A stretch of 64,000 bases of DNA from Alkalihalobacterium chitinilyticum. Its GTDB lineage: Bacteria > Bacillota > Bacilli > Bacillales > Bacillaceae_F. How positions within the stretch are numbered: the stretch's first letter is position 1; each line of letters opens with the position of its first letter. The notes under the pieces were generated by a model. That model did not search any database. It saw only the letters and a list, made by a program, of their open reading frames with translations, and had not been told where the DNA came from. The translations under genes and the position numbers were made by a program. The stretch covers positions 1 through 64,000 of the forward strand of contig NZ_JAOTPO010000008.1 in the NCBI RefSeq assembly GCF_029028005.1. Direction: 5' to 3'. This document shows positions 1-9,475 of the stretch, one piece after another.

Positions 1-123
1 AGATGAGATTTCCCATTACGTTAAGTAAGTAAGACCCCTTAGAGATGATGAGGTTGATAGGTCTCGGGTGGAAGCGTGGCGACACGTGGAGCTGAGAGAT
101 ACTAATCGGTCGAGGACTTATCC
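1..123 (+). rRNA. 23S ribosomal RNA, 3' end (partial)
   Basis: The window opens inside the last part of a 23S rRNA gene. The segment with gtctcgggtggaagcgtgg and the closing gatactaatcggtcgagg is the conserved domain VI end of Bacillus 23S. The 5' part lies outside the window. The exact 3' end is estimated from the usual ggacttatcc terminus. About 100 bp of spacer separates it from 5S, with no tRNA in between. Confidence 0.95.
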
Positions 124-226
124 AAATGAATAAAGCGTTGAATTCATCTAGCCATTATCCAGTTTTGAGAGAACCACTCTCAATGTGAACTAAGATAACC
201 AAAGGGTCATCTGATGTTCAATATAG

Positions 227-342
<116 letters not shown>

Positions 343-344
343 AC

Positions 345-375
345 AAAGCACAATCCAATTGGGTTGTGCTTTTTT
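345..375 (+). terminator. rrn operon terminator
   Basis: Intrinsic terminator: the stem aaagcacaatcc/gggttgtgcttt is followed by a run of T. It lies two bases after the 5S end. Confidence 0.9.
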
Positions 376-380
376 AGTAT

Positions 381-596
381 GAAAAAAGGATGATTAAGCT
401 TCAGGCGGTGAAGAGCTTTGGCTCGAAGAGGCAAACCCCTTCGAAGGACCAGCCGATGCAAGCATCGTGTGAAGGGGACGAAGCGAGTCAACGTGTACCC
501 CTGTGAGAGGAAACTTTTCTTTTCGTAGAACAACATGAGGAGCATCGAAGGTGAGACTTCATGGATCACGTCCCCGTAGGAAAGAAAGGTTTAGAG
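381..596 (+). other. GC-richer element of unknown function between two 5S tails
   Basis: About 215 bp with higher G+C and many short inverted segments (for example aaccccttcgaagg and gaagcgagtcaacgtg). It sits between the complete 5S gene with its terminator and a second copy of only the 5S tail plus terminator. I see no convincing protein gene on either strand; a 93-codon minus-strand frame here overlaps 5S and is probably spurious. The arrangement suggests an inserted element that replaced most of a second 5S gene, or a structured RNA read through from the rrn operon. I recall similar sequences near rRNA genes of other Bacillaceae but cannot confirm this. Confidence 0.4.
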
Positions 597-645
597 GGAC
601 GTCGCTAGGCATAAAGCACAATCCAAATGGGTTGTGCTTTTTTTG
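597..645 (+). repeat. Duplicate of the 5S 3' tail plus rrn terminator
   Basis: The segment gacgtcgctaggcataaagc and the following hairpin (stem caatcc/gggttg, then T run) repeat the last ~14 nt of 5S and its terminator at 329-375 with only a few changes. The body of the second 5S is missing. Confidence 0.85.
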
Positions 646-724
646 CTTAGGCTGTCAGACAAGGCTTACTAGATGTAAGAGTAGAATTGATGAATTTTGT
701 AGATTTATGTCGAGAATTCGATAA

Positions 725-810
725 ATTGAAAAAGTTGAATATAATTTCGGCAAAGTTAAAAATAAATTGGCTAAAGTTAAAAATATATTGAGCTAAGTTG
801 ATAATAAATG
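725..810. repeat. Degenerate ~22-bp tandem repeats
   Basis: Four imperfect units containing (a)aagttaaaaataaattgg-like sequence follow one another in an AT-rich stretch. Most of 646-1158 is otherwise featureless: I see no gene in it. Confidence 0.5.
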
Positions 811-1158
811 CATTAAACTGCTAACGGGAGTGAGGATCTTTACGTTGATCGATCAAGAAATGTTTATACCGTACCATAAGAGTTTAATAGAATTATTATT
901 TAAAATGAGAAAATACATAGGTAGTCATAAAAGATGTGTAACATAATCAACCGCGGATTCTGTCACCCGGATTTTTAAAGCGTTAGTGAAATGGGGAACA
1001 GGCGTTGTTTCAAAGTAAAGTTAAAATAGAATAATCGTTGGTGTGGAACATATCGTGAAACAAGATTTTTCGGGGAGTCACAGTGAAAGAACCCAAAAAC
1101 TTTATTAAAAAAATCTGTAAAACTATGAAAAATAAAATGTTTGATATTGAAACTTTAG

Positions 1159-1186
1159 TTGACTAATGATATTTTAAGTATATTAT
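1159..1186 (+). promoter_or_regulatory. Sigma-A-type promoter for the amino-acid ABC operon
   Basis: A TTGACT -35 box (1159-1164) and a TATTAT -10 box (1181-1186) are separated by 16 bp. They lie about 40 bp before the ribosome site of the binding-protein gene. No riboswitch-like leader fits in this distance, so control is probably by a repressor. Confidence 0.6.
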
Positions 1187-1228
1187 TCCGATTAATAAAC
1201 TATGAATTTAAAAGGAGAAGAGAAGAAG

Positions 1229-2131
1229 ATGAAAAAAATATTGTCGTTATTATTAATTACATTTTTAATGTTAGCTTTAGCTGCTTGTGGAGAATCTGAA
1301 GGTGATGGCTCTTCAGAAGAAAATGGCGCTGTTGCTGATCAAACAGAAGAAACAGATACAACTGAAACTGGTGAAGAAGATACTTCTTGGGCTAATGTTG
1401 AAGCATCTGGAAAAATCGTTGTTGGAACATCAGGTACGTACTCGCCTGTTACATACTATAACGATGATAACGAACTAACAGGCTTTGATGTGGAGCTAGT
1501 AAGGGAAATGGCAAATTACTTAGGTGTAGATGTAGAGTTTAAAACAATGGATTTTGATGGTATCCTACCAGCCCTCCGTAATGGACAAATTGACTTTGCT
1601 ACAAATGACTTTGCTATCACTGAAGAGCGTTTAGAGACGTTCGACTTCACTGTGCCATATAAATATTCTTATGGTTCAATTATTGTAAGGGCAGAAGATG
1701 TGGACAAGTTTGAATCAGCCCACGATCTCGAAGGAGTGGACGTAGCTTTAGGTTCTTTAACAAGTAACTATGCAAGATTTGCAGATTACATTGGAGCTAA
1801 CGGAACAGCTTATGACGGTGGAGTGGAAGCAATCCTTCGCGACGTGATAAACGGAAATACAGATGCATATTTAAATGACCGATTAGTATTAACACGTACC
1901 CTTGAAAGCTTTGGTGATGACCGCCTAGCAGTTGCTACTCAGGTGAAATATCATTCAACGTCTAGTGCAATGCCAGTACTAAAAGGGAACGAAGCCTTAG
2001 TGGAACGTTTGAGCGAAGCAATTGAAGCACTCATTGCTGATGGAACTGTCGCGCGTTTATCTGAAGAATTCCTTGGAGAAGATGCATCTCAACCTTTAGA
2101 TTCATCTGAAGTAGTTGAATTCGACTTTTAA
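1229..2131 (+). CDS. Polar amino-acid (probably cystine) ABC transporter, substrate-binding lipoprotein
   Basis: Extracellular solute-binding protein of family 3 (SBP_bac_3). It captures an amino acid outside the membrane and hands it to the permease encoded next. The start at 1229 is chosen because the ribosome site AAAGGAG lies 6-14 bases before it and it places a normal lipoprotein signal first: MKK, a hydrophobic core, then the lipobox LALAAC. An acidic Ser/Glu/Thr-rich linker follows (about residues 15-50). The mature domain has the family pattern KIVVGTSGTYSPVTYY and LTGFDVELVREMA. First gene of a three-gene operon with permease and ATPase. The permease and ATPase resemble the TcyB/TcyC type, so cystine is the best guess, but glutamine or another polar amino acid cannot be excluded. 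Confidence 0.85.
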   Translation: MKKILSLLLITFLMLALAACGESEGDGSSEENGAVADQTEETDTTETGEEDTSWANVEASGKIVVGTSGTYSPVTYYNDDNELTGFDVELVREMANYLGVDVEFKTMDFDGILPALRNGQIDFATNDFAITEERLETFDFTVPYKYSYGSIIVRAEDVDKFESAHDLEGVDVALGSLTSNYARFADYIGANGTAYDGGVEAILRDVINGNTDAYLNDRLVLTRTLESFGDDRLAVATQVKYHSTSSAMPVLKGNEALVERLSEAIEALIADGTVARLSEEFLGEDASQPLDSSEVVEFDF

Positions 2132-2268
2132 TCAAATAATATAGAAAATAAGGGGATGGCTCAATAGGTATGTTCTTACCTTTTGGATCATTCCCTGTAG
2201 CATTTAAAGGAAAATCTGTGTAAGTTGTGTTGCTTTTGAAGCTATTGCTGTATAAGGATGGTGAAAAA

Positions 2269-2970
2269 ATGATTGATTGGTTTAACCAAATTCAATGGGA
2301 ACATTTATATGACCCAGAACTAGCGTGGAATTCATTGCCCTTTTTATTAGAAGGCTTAAAAATAACGATAATCATCGCTTTATTCAGTATGTTTTTTGCA
2401 CTTATTCTTGGTATTTTAATTGGGATCGCTAGAATGTCTAAGTTTTGGTTTTTACGTGTGCCAGCAAGGATATATATTTCGTTTATGCGAGGAACTCCTC
2501 TCCTTGTATTTATTTTTATTCTCTATTATGGTTTACCTGTATTGGGGATACAGTTTAATAGTGCTATTGTAGCTGGTATTGTTGGGATTAGCTTAAATTT
2601 TGCTGCATACAATGCAGAAGTTGTTCGTTCAGCGATTATGTCTGTTCCTCGAGGGCAGTGGGAAGCTGCCGCATCTTTGCAAATGGGATATGTACAAACA
2701 CTTCGTAAAATCATCATTCCACAAGCAACACGGATTGCTTTACCTCCTACCTTCAATATATTTATGGATGTAGTCAAGGGCACTTCTTTAGCATCCGTTA
2801 TAACCGTACATGAGCTTTTGTATACATCGAGACTTGTAGCAGGTCGGACTTTCGATAGTATGACAATGTATATAACTGCAGCACTCATCTATTGGGTAGT
2901 GTGTATTGTGATTGGTCATTTCCAAGAACGGTTGGAGAAAAGATATAACCGCTATTTAAGTAAACGATAG
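2269..2970 (+). CDS. Polar amino-acid ABC transporter, membrane permease
   Basis: Inner-membrane permease of the His/Glu/Gln/Arg/opine family (HisMQ type), about 233 residues. The start at 2269 ([12 protein letters not shown]) is preferred to an upstream frame start at 2227 because it has an AAGGATGGTGA ribosome site and matches family N-termini. Five hydrophobic segments are visible. The cytoplasmic coupling loop is conserved: [20 protein letters not shown]. It would act with the ATPase encoded 13 bp downstream and with the upstream lipoprotein. A 137-bp gap with a weak hairpin separates it from the binding-protein gene, which may reduce read-through so that more binding protein than permease is made. 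That last point is inference. Confidence 0.87.
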   Translation: MIDWFNQIQWEHLYDPELAWNSLPFLLEGLKITIIIALFSMFFALILGILIGIARMSKFWFLRVPARIYISFMRGTPLLVFIFILYYGLPVLGIQFNSAIVAGIVGISLNFAAYNAEVVRSAIMSVPRGQWEAAASLQMGYVQTLRKIIIPQATRIALPPTFNIFMDVVKGTSLASVITVHELLYTSRLVAGRTFDSMTMYITAALIYWVVCIVIGHFQERLEKRYNRYLSKR

Positions 2971-2983
2971 GGGGAGAGGTCAC

Positions 2984-3724
2984 ATGATTGATGTAACTAA
3001 TTTGAAGAAGAAATTTGATGAACTAACTGTTCTTGAATCGATAGATTTTTCTGTAAAAAAAGGGGAAGTAGTATGCCTTATCGGCCCTTCTGGATCAGGG
3101 AAAACAACACTACTTCGTTGTCTAAATTTATTGGAAGTACCAAACGGTGGTTCAATTACGATTGGGAATAAAACACTTACCTTTGACAATGCTCCGCCTT
3201 CGAAAAAGGATACAATTGCACTGAGGAGCTTTTCGGGAATGGTATTTCAGGGGTTTCATTTATTTCCCCATAAAACAGTGATGGAGAATATTATTGAAGC
3301 TCCGCTTGTTGTTAAAAAGCGAAAGAAAGTGGAATTAATGAAAGAAGGGGATGTACTACTGAAAAAGGTTGGGATGTTTGAGCATCGCGATAAGTATCCA
3401 GATTCCCTTTCCGGAGGCCAACAGCAACGTGCTGCTATAGCGAGGGCGTTAATGATGAACCCGGAAGTTATGTTATTTGATGAGCCGACATCCGCCCTTG
3501 ATCCTCAATTAGTTAAGGAAGTTCTTCGTGTAATTGAAGAATTGGCAAAAGAAGGGCAAACAATGGTTATCGTAACTCATGAAATGAACTTTGCCAGAAG
3601 GGTAGCTGATAAGGTTTTATTCATGGATGAAGGCTTCATCGTGGAGGAAGGAACAGCCTCAGAAGTATTGGAAAATCCAAAAGAACAACGGACAAAAGAG
3701 TTTTTACAGCTGTTAGATGAATAA
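2984..3724 (+). CDS. Polar amino-acid ABC transporter, ATP-binding subunit
   Basis: ATPase that powers the transporter encoded with it. Walker A is GPSGSGKTT (residues 34-42), the Q-loop is FSGMVFQGF, the ABC signature is LSGGQQQR (about 142-149), Walker B is [12 protein letters not shown] and the H-loop is VTHE. Length (246 aa) is normal. A strong ribosome site (gggggagag) precedes the ATG. The stretch [16 protein letters not shown] resembles cystine transporter ATPases (TcyC/TcyN). It is the last gene of the operon and is followed within 12 bp by an intrinsic terminator. Confidence 0.9.
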   Translation: MIDVTNLKKKFDELTVLESIDFSVKKGEVVCLIGPSGSGKTTLLRCLNLLEVPNGGSITIGNKTLTFDNAPPSKKDTIALRSFSGMVFQGFHLFPHKTVMENIIEAPLVVKKRKKVELMKEGDVLLKKVGMFEHRDKYPDSLSGGQQQRAAIARALMMNPEVMLFDEPTSALDPQLVKEVLRVIEELAKEGQTMVIVTHEMNFARRVADKVLFMDEGFIVEEGTASEVLENPKEQRTKEFLQLLDE

Positions 3725-3735
3725 GATTAATTAAC

Positions 3736-3770
3736 AAAACTGTACAGGCATAACGACTGTACAGTTTTTT
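3736..3770 (+). terminator. Terminator of the amino-acid ABC operon
   Basis: Perfect 12-bp stem aaaactgtacag/ctgtacagtttt with a 9-nt loop, followed by T residues. Confidence 0.9.
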
Positions 3771-3772
3771 AG

Positions 3773-3835
3773 TGCGCGCCAGGCATGTCTAACAGCTTGG
3801 TGGTGAAAGTCCACTACAGGCTTGCAGGATGCAGG
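3773..3835 (+). mobile_element. Possible remnant of a group II intron 5' end
   Basis: The stretch starts tgcgcgccaggcatg and contains ggtggtgaaagtccactaca. This resembles the start of bacterial group II introns (GUGCG at the 5' splice site, then a GGUGAAAGUCC-type domain I stem). No reverse transcriptase or domain V follows, so only a 60-bp fragment remains. It is joined directly to a copy of the dispersed hairpin repeat. Confidence 0.4.
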
Positions 3836-3837
3836 AT

Positions 3838-3886
3838 TCGGGTCTGACCCCCACTAAAGTATTACCGTAGCTGGGGACAGACCCCA
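3838..3886. repeat. Dispersed hairpin repeat, copy 1
   Basis: Copy of the family whose consensus I read as ggtctgacccccactagagt then aaagtattaccgcagcgggg then gacaggccc. The outer arms pair (gggtctgaccccc with ggggacagacccc), leaving an AT-rich loop. A further half-copy, ctggggacaggcacc, lies at 3907-3921. Confidence 0.8.
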
Positions 3887-3997
3887 ATTTTTAGCGCTAT
3901 AAAGCACTGGGGACAGGCACCTTTTTTCTATTTATATAAACTATAAAGTGAAAGGTACATTAAAATGCTACCCATTATTGAGTGACTGGATCATTTA

Positions 3998-4075
3998 TTA
4001 GTAAGTGACATAAGCGGAACCGACAATTACAAGAAGAATGAACAACACAACGATTAACGTAAAGTTGTTATACAT
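3998..4075 (-). CDS. YjcZ-family small sporulation membrane peptide
   Basis: A 25-residue open frame, MYNNFTLIVVLFILLVIVGS then AYVTY. It is preceded on the minus strand by an excellent ribosome site (aaggaggtg, 7 bases before the ATG). The single hydrophobic segment with the core FTLIVVLFILLVIVG is the hallmark of the YjcZ family of very short Bacillus spore-associated membrane peptides. It lacks the usual N-terminal Gly/Tyr-rich part. It lies alone between convergent and divergent intergenic sequence. The remaining ~450 bp up to 4533 show no other gene that I can support. Confidence 0.7.
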   Translation of the reverse strand: MYNNFTLIVVLFILLVIVGSAYVTY

Positions 4076-4533
4076 TCAATAACACCTCCTTGTGATGTTA
4101 CAGTAATACCTTATGTCAGGAAGTATCATCCGATTGGGCGCTTATCTATTTCTAGGTTAATTAATGAAGGTGCCGTTCCAATAAATGATTTTGGTGGATT
4201 ACACTTATAGTTACAGTAGTAGGACAAGTACTATTTCTTGTTTGTTATTAAGTAAAAGAAAAACTGCATCATGTGCCTTTTTAATTTTCAACTATAACAA
4301 ATGGTTTACATGAAGTTTAATGCTGAAGTTTTAATTGAAAGTAGATCAATTGAATACCTCTATTTGTTCGTAAAAGACGTAAAGTTACATGATATGACTT
4401 TTTATTACAACCATTGAACGGTATAATTAGACTAAGACTGATTAGGTGGATTTTACTAAATATAGAAAAACAATGTAATTTTTAGGTCAAGTCCTATTAG
4501 ATACAATAGAGATCGGAGACAAGGGGAGAATTT

Positions 4534-6783
4534 ATGCCTACTCAAACAGAAGCAATCATTGAAGCATTGGAAGAACTTGGCGGGGTAAGGACCATTACTG
4601 AAATTAAAAGTTGGGTCACAAATAAATATGGTGAGAACTGGAAGGACTTTTCGACAGTAATAGCGGATATGGTCCCTAAACGACTTGGGGGTAACAATTC
4701 GGCGCAAATCCAGGAAAAATACCGTGTACTAGAAAGAGTAGAAAAAGGAAGATATCGCTTGTTAAATGAAGTTAAAGAAACTAATACATCGCAAACAATG
4801 AAACACATTTTTATAGAACTAGCCAAAAGGAATAACGAAATAAAAACGCTATCCTCTCATAAACCGAATTGGATAACAAAAGTCGATCAGAGCGGAATTT
4901 ATGTAGAAACAGAAGCGTCCAGACAAAAACAAGAGAGAGGCGAAAGTAGTGAACGTGGTGCTCACATCCAGTTCGATTACATGTTAATTGCTTGGGAGGA
5001 ATTCACGAACAAACGTGTAGCTATAGCCAATGACTTCGTCCAAACGCGCGGAAGAACGTCTTTTTTAATGGCTTTCTTTGCAAAATTGCCTTTTGTTGAA
5101 GTGGTTCAGAAGAATGGGGCTACAGCTATTGCTCTGAAGGAATTTAAGACGGATGAGTTACCAAGTATCAAATTTTATCGGGTAGTTGACTATCTGAATG
5201 AAATAATAGAGGGAATCCATGACCCTGAGAACATGAGAGGAGATATCGAGCAAGCTAGAATGATGGCGTCTGCTCGCCAAGACTTACGGCTGCTAAAAGT
5301 TTTGAAAGATCAAAATAAAAAGAATGTAGATTTAATTAAAAAATATAAAGAAGACGTAAATAGGAATGATATTTTTAAAGAACAAATCCTAAAAGTTGAG
5401 TTTTTTACGATTACATTAATCTTACTAGATTTACTAAGAGATCTGTCCACTAAAGAAAAGAAACATGCATTGTTAGAGATTAGCATGTTAATTGTAAGGA
5501 ATTCACAAGGTGATAACTTAATGCTGGAGTCAGTTGCCGTCAAACGAACTAACAATGTGATTAATTGGCTCCAAGAAGTCCACCTCATCGACGAAAGTTA
5601 TGTACCTATCTTTCCTAAAGGGGTGGGATATCAAGTGTTTCCAAGTAATGTAGAACAAATTCACGAAGAAGAGGAAGTTCATCTTCCTTCAAGAGAGCTC
5701 GTCAATCACATGTATCAGTACATAACAGGTAAAGGCTTTTATTATGAAAAAGACGAAGTGACCAACCTTTATTTATCGTTAAAAACAAAACCATTTGTGA
5801 TTATATCGGGGATTTCCGGTACGGGTAAAACGAAAATTGTCCAATGGTTTGCAGAAAGTGTTGGAGCGACAGAGAGAAATGGGCAACTGACCATTATTCC
5901 GGTACGACCAGACTGGAGCGATGGATCTGATCTACTCGGATATGTGGATATAAAAGGAGATTTTAAAGAAGGTCCTTTAACAAAAATTTTAGTAAATGCA
6001 ATTGAAAATCCTAATCGGCCGTATTTTGTGCTGTTAGATGAAATGAACCTTGCACGTGTAGAGCATTATTTTAGTGATCTTTTGAGTGTTATGGAAAGTC
6101 GTAAATGGGAAAATGGAAAGCTAATGACTTCACCTGTCTTAGATGAAAAAACACTAGAAAATGAGATTTATCTGCCCTCAAATGTGTATATCATCGGGAC
6201 CGTGAACATGGATGAAACGACCTATCCTTTTAGTAAAAAGGTGTTAGATCGTGCTAATACGATTGAATTTAACCGGGTGAAATTAGATTATCTTCGCTTT
6301 TTAACAGATACAGAAGAGATTGACTCGGTGACGATTCATAATGAAGCTTTTGAAACGAAATACCTCCATCTAAAAGATGTTTATACCCAACAAGCGAAAC
6401 TAGTAGAAGATGTCACAGAAGAAATTGTAAAAATTAACGAAGCGTTACAAATGATTGCGGCACATGTCGGATATCGCGTGCGTGATGAAATTTGTTTTTA
6501 CATGGCTTACAACGAAAAAGGAAATCTCTTATCCTACAATGATGCACTGGATCGCTGTATTCTTCAAAAAATATTACCGAGAATTTCCGGAAGTGACACG
6601 AGAGTGGATCGGGTATTAAAGGGACTGTACAAAGTGTTTACGAACAAAGAGTTAACGGATGTAAAAAGTGTAACAGATGACGATATTGCGCTGGCTAAAT
6701 ATCCGAAAAGTACAGAAAAGGTCGTAGAAATGATGAGGAGGTTAGACGAAGATGGCTTTACATCCTTCTGGATCGGCTCGTGA
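4534..6783 (+). CDS. McrB-like AAA+ GTPase of a type IV-like restriction system
   Basis: Motor subunit of an McrBC-like modification-dependent restriction pair. The first ~80 residues form a winged-helix-like domain (TEAIIEALEELGGVRTITEI), as often seen in DNA-defence proteins. The middle third (about 90-390) is unique and probably binds DNA. The C-terminal third is an McrB-type AAA+ domain: Walker A GISGTGKTK (about 426-434), Walker B VLLDEMNLARVEHYFSDLL (about 497-515) and a sensor strand IGTVNMDETTYPF (about 553-565). The NxxD-containing sensor is typical of McrB. The stop codon lies 31 bp inside the next gene, so the two are translationally coupled. Ribosome site: ggagacaagggg before the ATG. 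The substrate modification cannot be deduced from the sequence. Confidence 0.82.
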   Translation: MPTQTEAIIEALEELGGVRTITEIKSWVTNKYGENWKDFSTVIADMVPKRLGGNNSAQIQEKYRVLERVEKGRYRLLNEVKETNTSQTMKHIFIELAKRNNEIKTLSSHKPNWITKVDQSGIYVETEASRQKQERGESSERGAHIQFDYMLIAWEEFTNKRVAIANDFVQTRGRTSFLMAFFAKLPFVEVVQKNGATAIALKEFKTDELPSIKFYRVVDYLNEIIEGIHDPENMRGDIEQARMMASARQDLRLLKVLKDQNKKNVDLIKKYKEDVNRNDIFKEQILKVEFFTITLILLDLLRDLSTKEKKHALLEISMLIVRNSQGDNLMLESVAVKRTNNVINWLQEVHLIDESYVPIFPKGVGYQVFPSNVEQIHEEEEVHLPSRELVNHMYQYITGKGFYYEKDEVTNLYLSLKTKPFVIISGISGTGKTKIVQWFAESVGATERNGQLTIIPVRPDWSDGSDLLGYVDIKGDFKEGPLTKILVNAIENPNRPYFVLLDEMNLARVEHYFSDLLSVMESRKWENGKLMTSPVLDEKTLENEIYLPSNVYIIGTVNMDETTYPFSKKVLDRANTIEFNRVKLDYLRFLTDTEEIDSVTIHNEAFETKYLHLKDVYTQQAKLVEDVTEEIVKINEALQMIAAHVGYRVRDEICFYMAYNEKGNLLSYNDALDRCILQKILPRISGSDTRVDRVLKGLYKVFTNKELTDVKSVTDDDIALAKYPKSTEKVVEMMRRLDEDGFTSFWIGS

Positions 6784-9211
6784 GGATGTAGAGCTGGTCT
6801 CTATTGAAACTGAAACCTTTAGCCTTGCGATAAAAGGAAAACCGTTTCATCCCCGGTATGAAGGATTAAAACAATACCGAGCGTTAGATTTTCATGATGT
6901 GATGCAATTTCAAGTGGCAGGAGAAGAAATAATAAGAGTTCGTGTATTTGATGTAGAACACCAAAAGCTCGTTGAACCGTCTATACAACGTCCAATCTTT
7001 TTTGAAAATATGGTTTACCAAGTTATTGTTCAACCGAAAAAGGATATCGAATTGTCTTTTTACCATGAGCACCCGTTGTTAAGAAATGCTGTAGATCGTG
7101 TTGAGTTGTCGGGTACTTCTTATGTTCTAATGGGTGCACTACAATTTCAAAATGAAGTTGGATTAACAACGTTTGAAATCCGATCAAACGAGCAATCGTT
7201 TCTTCAAGTGACGCTAGAGATTTTTCCTACAAAGCTAGATTACAAGCGTGATTACCAAAAGCTTTTAGAAGAAGTAAATGATGAAATTTACAATCTAGCC
7301 TATCACTTCATAAAAAAGACGTACTTAGGAGCAAAGATTAAGCTAGACGGTGAACCATCAGCTTCGGAATTCTATCGGTTAATTTCAGCTCATTTTCAAT
7401 CGTTTTTACAAGCGATCGATCGAATCGAAAGGCAGCCCCATCACAAACTAGAAAAAGTCCATGTTCGTGCCCGAGGTGATCAACTTCAACGATTAGATGC
7501 AAAAGGAAGGAGTGACCTTCGTAAAAAAGCCCATCTTTTCGTGGAAGTTTCGAATGGGATTCGGATCCAAGAGAAAACGATGATGCCTACACATGGCTTA
7601 AAAATGAAAAAAGAATTGACCTATGACACACTTGAAAATCGTTACGTTAAGTGGATGCTGAGCAGATTAATTCACAAACTGGATTCGTTGCTTGAAAAGC
7701 TTACAATGAAAACACGTTACGAAACCGAACCAGATGAAGATCTAATCGAAAAAATTATAAAGATGAAGCGGAATTTACAGCTCAAAACAAAAAATCATTT
7801 TTGGAAGTCAATCGGAAAGTTAGATCGTTCGGTTATGAGCTTAGTCTTACAAATGGCACCGGGGTATCGTAATGCTTTTCAGATTTACTTAACAGTTTCA
7901 AAGGGCCTGGCCTTACAAGGGACTATGTATCAAATGTCAGTCAAAGACATTGCGACTTTATATGAATATTGGACGTACATCAAGCTTGGACAACTGTTAA
8001 GCAAGAAATATGTTCAAGTAAGTCAGGATATTGTAAAAGTTAATAAAGATGGACTCTTTGTCAATTTAGACTCCAACCAGTCAGCGAAACGTGTGTTCAA
8101 ACATCCGGTTACAAATGAACGAATTGAACTCATGTATCAAAAGACAGGTGGGAAGCTTCCAACGACAGCCCAAAAACCGGACACGATGCTGAGCATCCAA
8201 AAGAAAGGAAAAGACTATTTTTTCAACTATGTCTTTGATGCGAAATATCGGATTGATTTTGCGGTTGAAGGAAGTTATTATGGCAATCGCTATCAATCTC
8301 CAGGACCACTGGAAGAAGACATTAATACGATGCATCGCTATCGTGACTCATTAGTCGTTCAAAACAAAGGCCCATATGAACGAAATGCATACGGCGCCTA
8401 TGTATTGTTTCCGTGGGAAAATGAAGCGATATATCAAGAACATCATTTTTATGAAAGTATTGATAAAGTCAACATAGGTGGTCTACCTTTCTTACCGAAT
8501 GCCACCGAACTTGTTGAACGTTTTGTTGAAAACTTAATTGAAAAGAGTCCGGAAGAAATTCTGGAAGAAGGCATTCTACCACGAGGGACACTAGAAGAAT
8601 GGCAGTCCGCGTTAGAAGAAAAAGTACTGATAATCACTGTCTCAACGGAAACCGATTACCGCCAAATGATTCAAGAAGGTGAAATTCCATTAACCTTTGA
8701 GATGAAAAAAGGCTGGCAAGATATAAAGTACATTGCGCTATATGGAACGAAAGAGGTCGGGTTCGTTCATGGGGTAAAACACTATGCAAGAATCGATGAG
8801 CTTCAAGTATGGGATAATCACCTTCTAGTTAAAGTAGAGGCTTGGGAGTCACTACCAACAACGATTACACCTGTGAATTACGGTGTGAGCACGTATGCGA
8901 TGACCACTCTACAATCACTAAAAGAAGCACAGGAACTTCCTGAACTATTCATGAAATCAAGAGAAGAAATGATGCTATGGCGAGTGTTACGACGAGTATC
9001 CGACCGAATCAAACTCGATTTAAACACAAACCAACTGGATACGGCGACTAAAGTTCAATCCTATCAAGTGAAAGACATTCAACTGGAGATGAACACAGAA
9101 CGAAATGAGATCCAAATTAGCAAAGACAGTTACGAAGAAATTATTAGCATGGATGATCTGCATAGAAAACCATCGTATGTGTTTAAGCAGATTATTAAAG
9201 CGATTGGATAG
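6752..9211 (+). CDS. DUF2357 / PD-(D/E)XK nuclease partner of the McrB-like protein
   Basis: Likely nuclease subunit (McrC role) of the McrBC-like pair. The ribosome site aggaggttagacga sits inside the end of the upstream gene, giving a 32-bp overlap and coupled translation. The N-terminal ~330 residues match the DUF2357 type of long beta/alpha protein. After about residue 400 comes a nuclease-like core: KPDTMLSIQKKGKDYFFNYVF and then DAKYRIDF (about 474-500). This reads as the acidic residue of PD and the D-x-K pair of a PD-(D/E)XK (DUF524) site. The C-terminal ~200 residues are of unknown role. Length, 819 aa, agrees with this family. Confident about the family and pairing, less about the target. 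Confidence 0.78.
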   Translation: MALHPSGSAREDVELVSIETETFSLAIKGKPFHPRYEGLKQYRALDFHDVMQFQVAGEEIIRVRVFDVEHQKLVEPSIQRPIFFENMVYQVIVQPKKDIELSFYHEHPLLRNAVDRVELSGTSYVLMGALQFQNEVGLTTFEIRSNEQSFLQVTLEIFPTKLDYKRDYQKLLEEVNDEIYNLAYHFIKKTYLGAKIKLDGEPSASEFYRLISAHFQSFLQAIDRIERQPHHKLEKVHVRARGDQLQRLDAKGRSDLRKKAHLFVEVSNGIRIQEKTMMPTHGLKMKKELTYDTLENRYVKWMLSRLIHKLDSLLEKLTMKTRYETEPDEDLIEKIIKMKRNLQLKTKNHFWKSIGKLDRSVMSLVLQMAPGYRNAFQIYLTVSKGLALQGTMYQMSVKDIATLYEYWTYIKLGQLLSKKYVQVSQDIVKVNKDGLFVNLDSNQSAKRVFKHPVTNERIELMYQKTGGKLPTTAQKPDTMLSIQKKGKDYFFNYVFDAKYRIDFAVEGSYYGNRYQSPGPLEEDINTMHRYRDSLVVQNKGPYERNAYGAYVLFPWENEAIYQEHHFYESIDKVNIGGLPFLPNATELVERFVENLIEKSPEEILEEGILPRGTLEEWQSALEEKVLIITVSTETDYRQMIQEGEIPLTFEMKKGWQDIKYIALYGTKEVGFVHGVKHYARIDELQVWDNHLLVKVEAWESLPTTITPVNYGVSTYAMTTLQSLKEAQELPELFMKSREEMMLWRVLRRVSDRIKLDLNTNQLDTATKVQSYQVKDIQLEMNTERNEIQISKDSYEEIISMDDLHRKPSYVFKQIIKAIG

Positions 9212-9475
9212 TATGTAGGGTTAAGAAAAAGGGTTTGTAACCGTGAACATTCACAAGCTGTTTAGGATTTTACGGTTATAAAAACAAATAATAAGGAAAA
9301 ATATATTACTTATTAATAATAAACTGGATAAAATAGGAAGAGGTTAAAGTAGATATATTTAGAGTACGGATTATGGAAACAACTTTATTGTCTTGTTTTG
9401 TCGAAAATATAAAAAAATCAATGAATTTTAGTACAATATATATAGGAATAGAAAATAAACAAAGCGGTGATCCTT
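9212..9475 (+). promoter_or_regulatory. AT-rich upstream region of the sspFGH-like operon
   Basis: About 260 bp without a gene. It contains a possible -10 box TACAAT at 9431-9436, but no convincing -35 box. An inverted pair ttgtaaccgtgaa/tttacggttataaa lies at 9233-9280 and could end the McrBC-like operon. The two defence operons are therefore probably transcribed separately. Confidence 0.35.
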
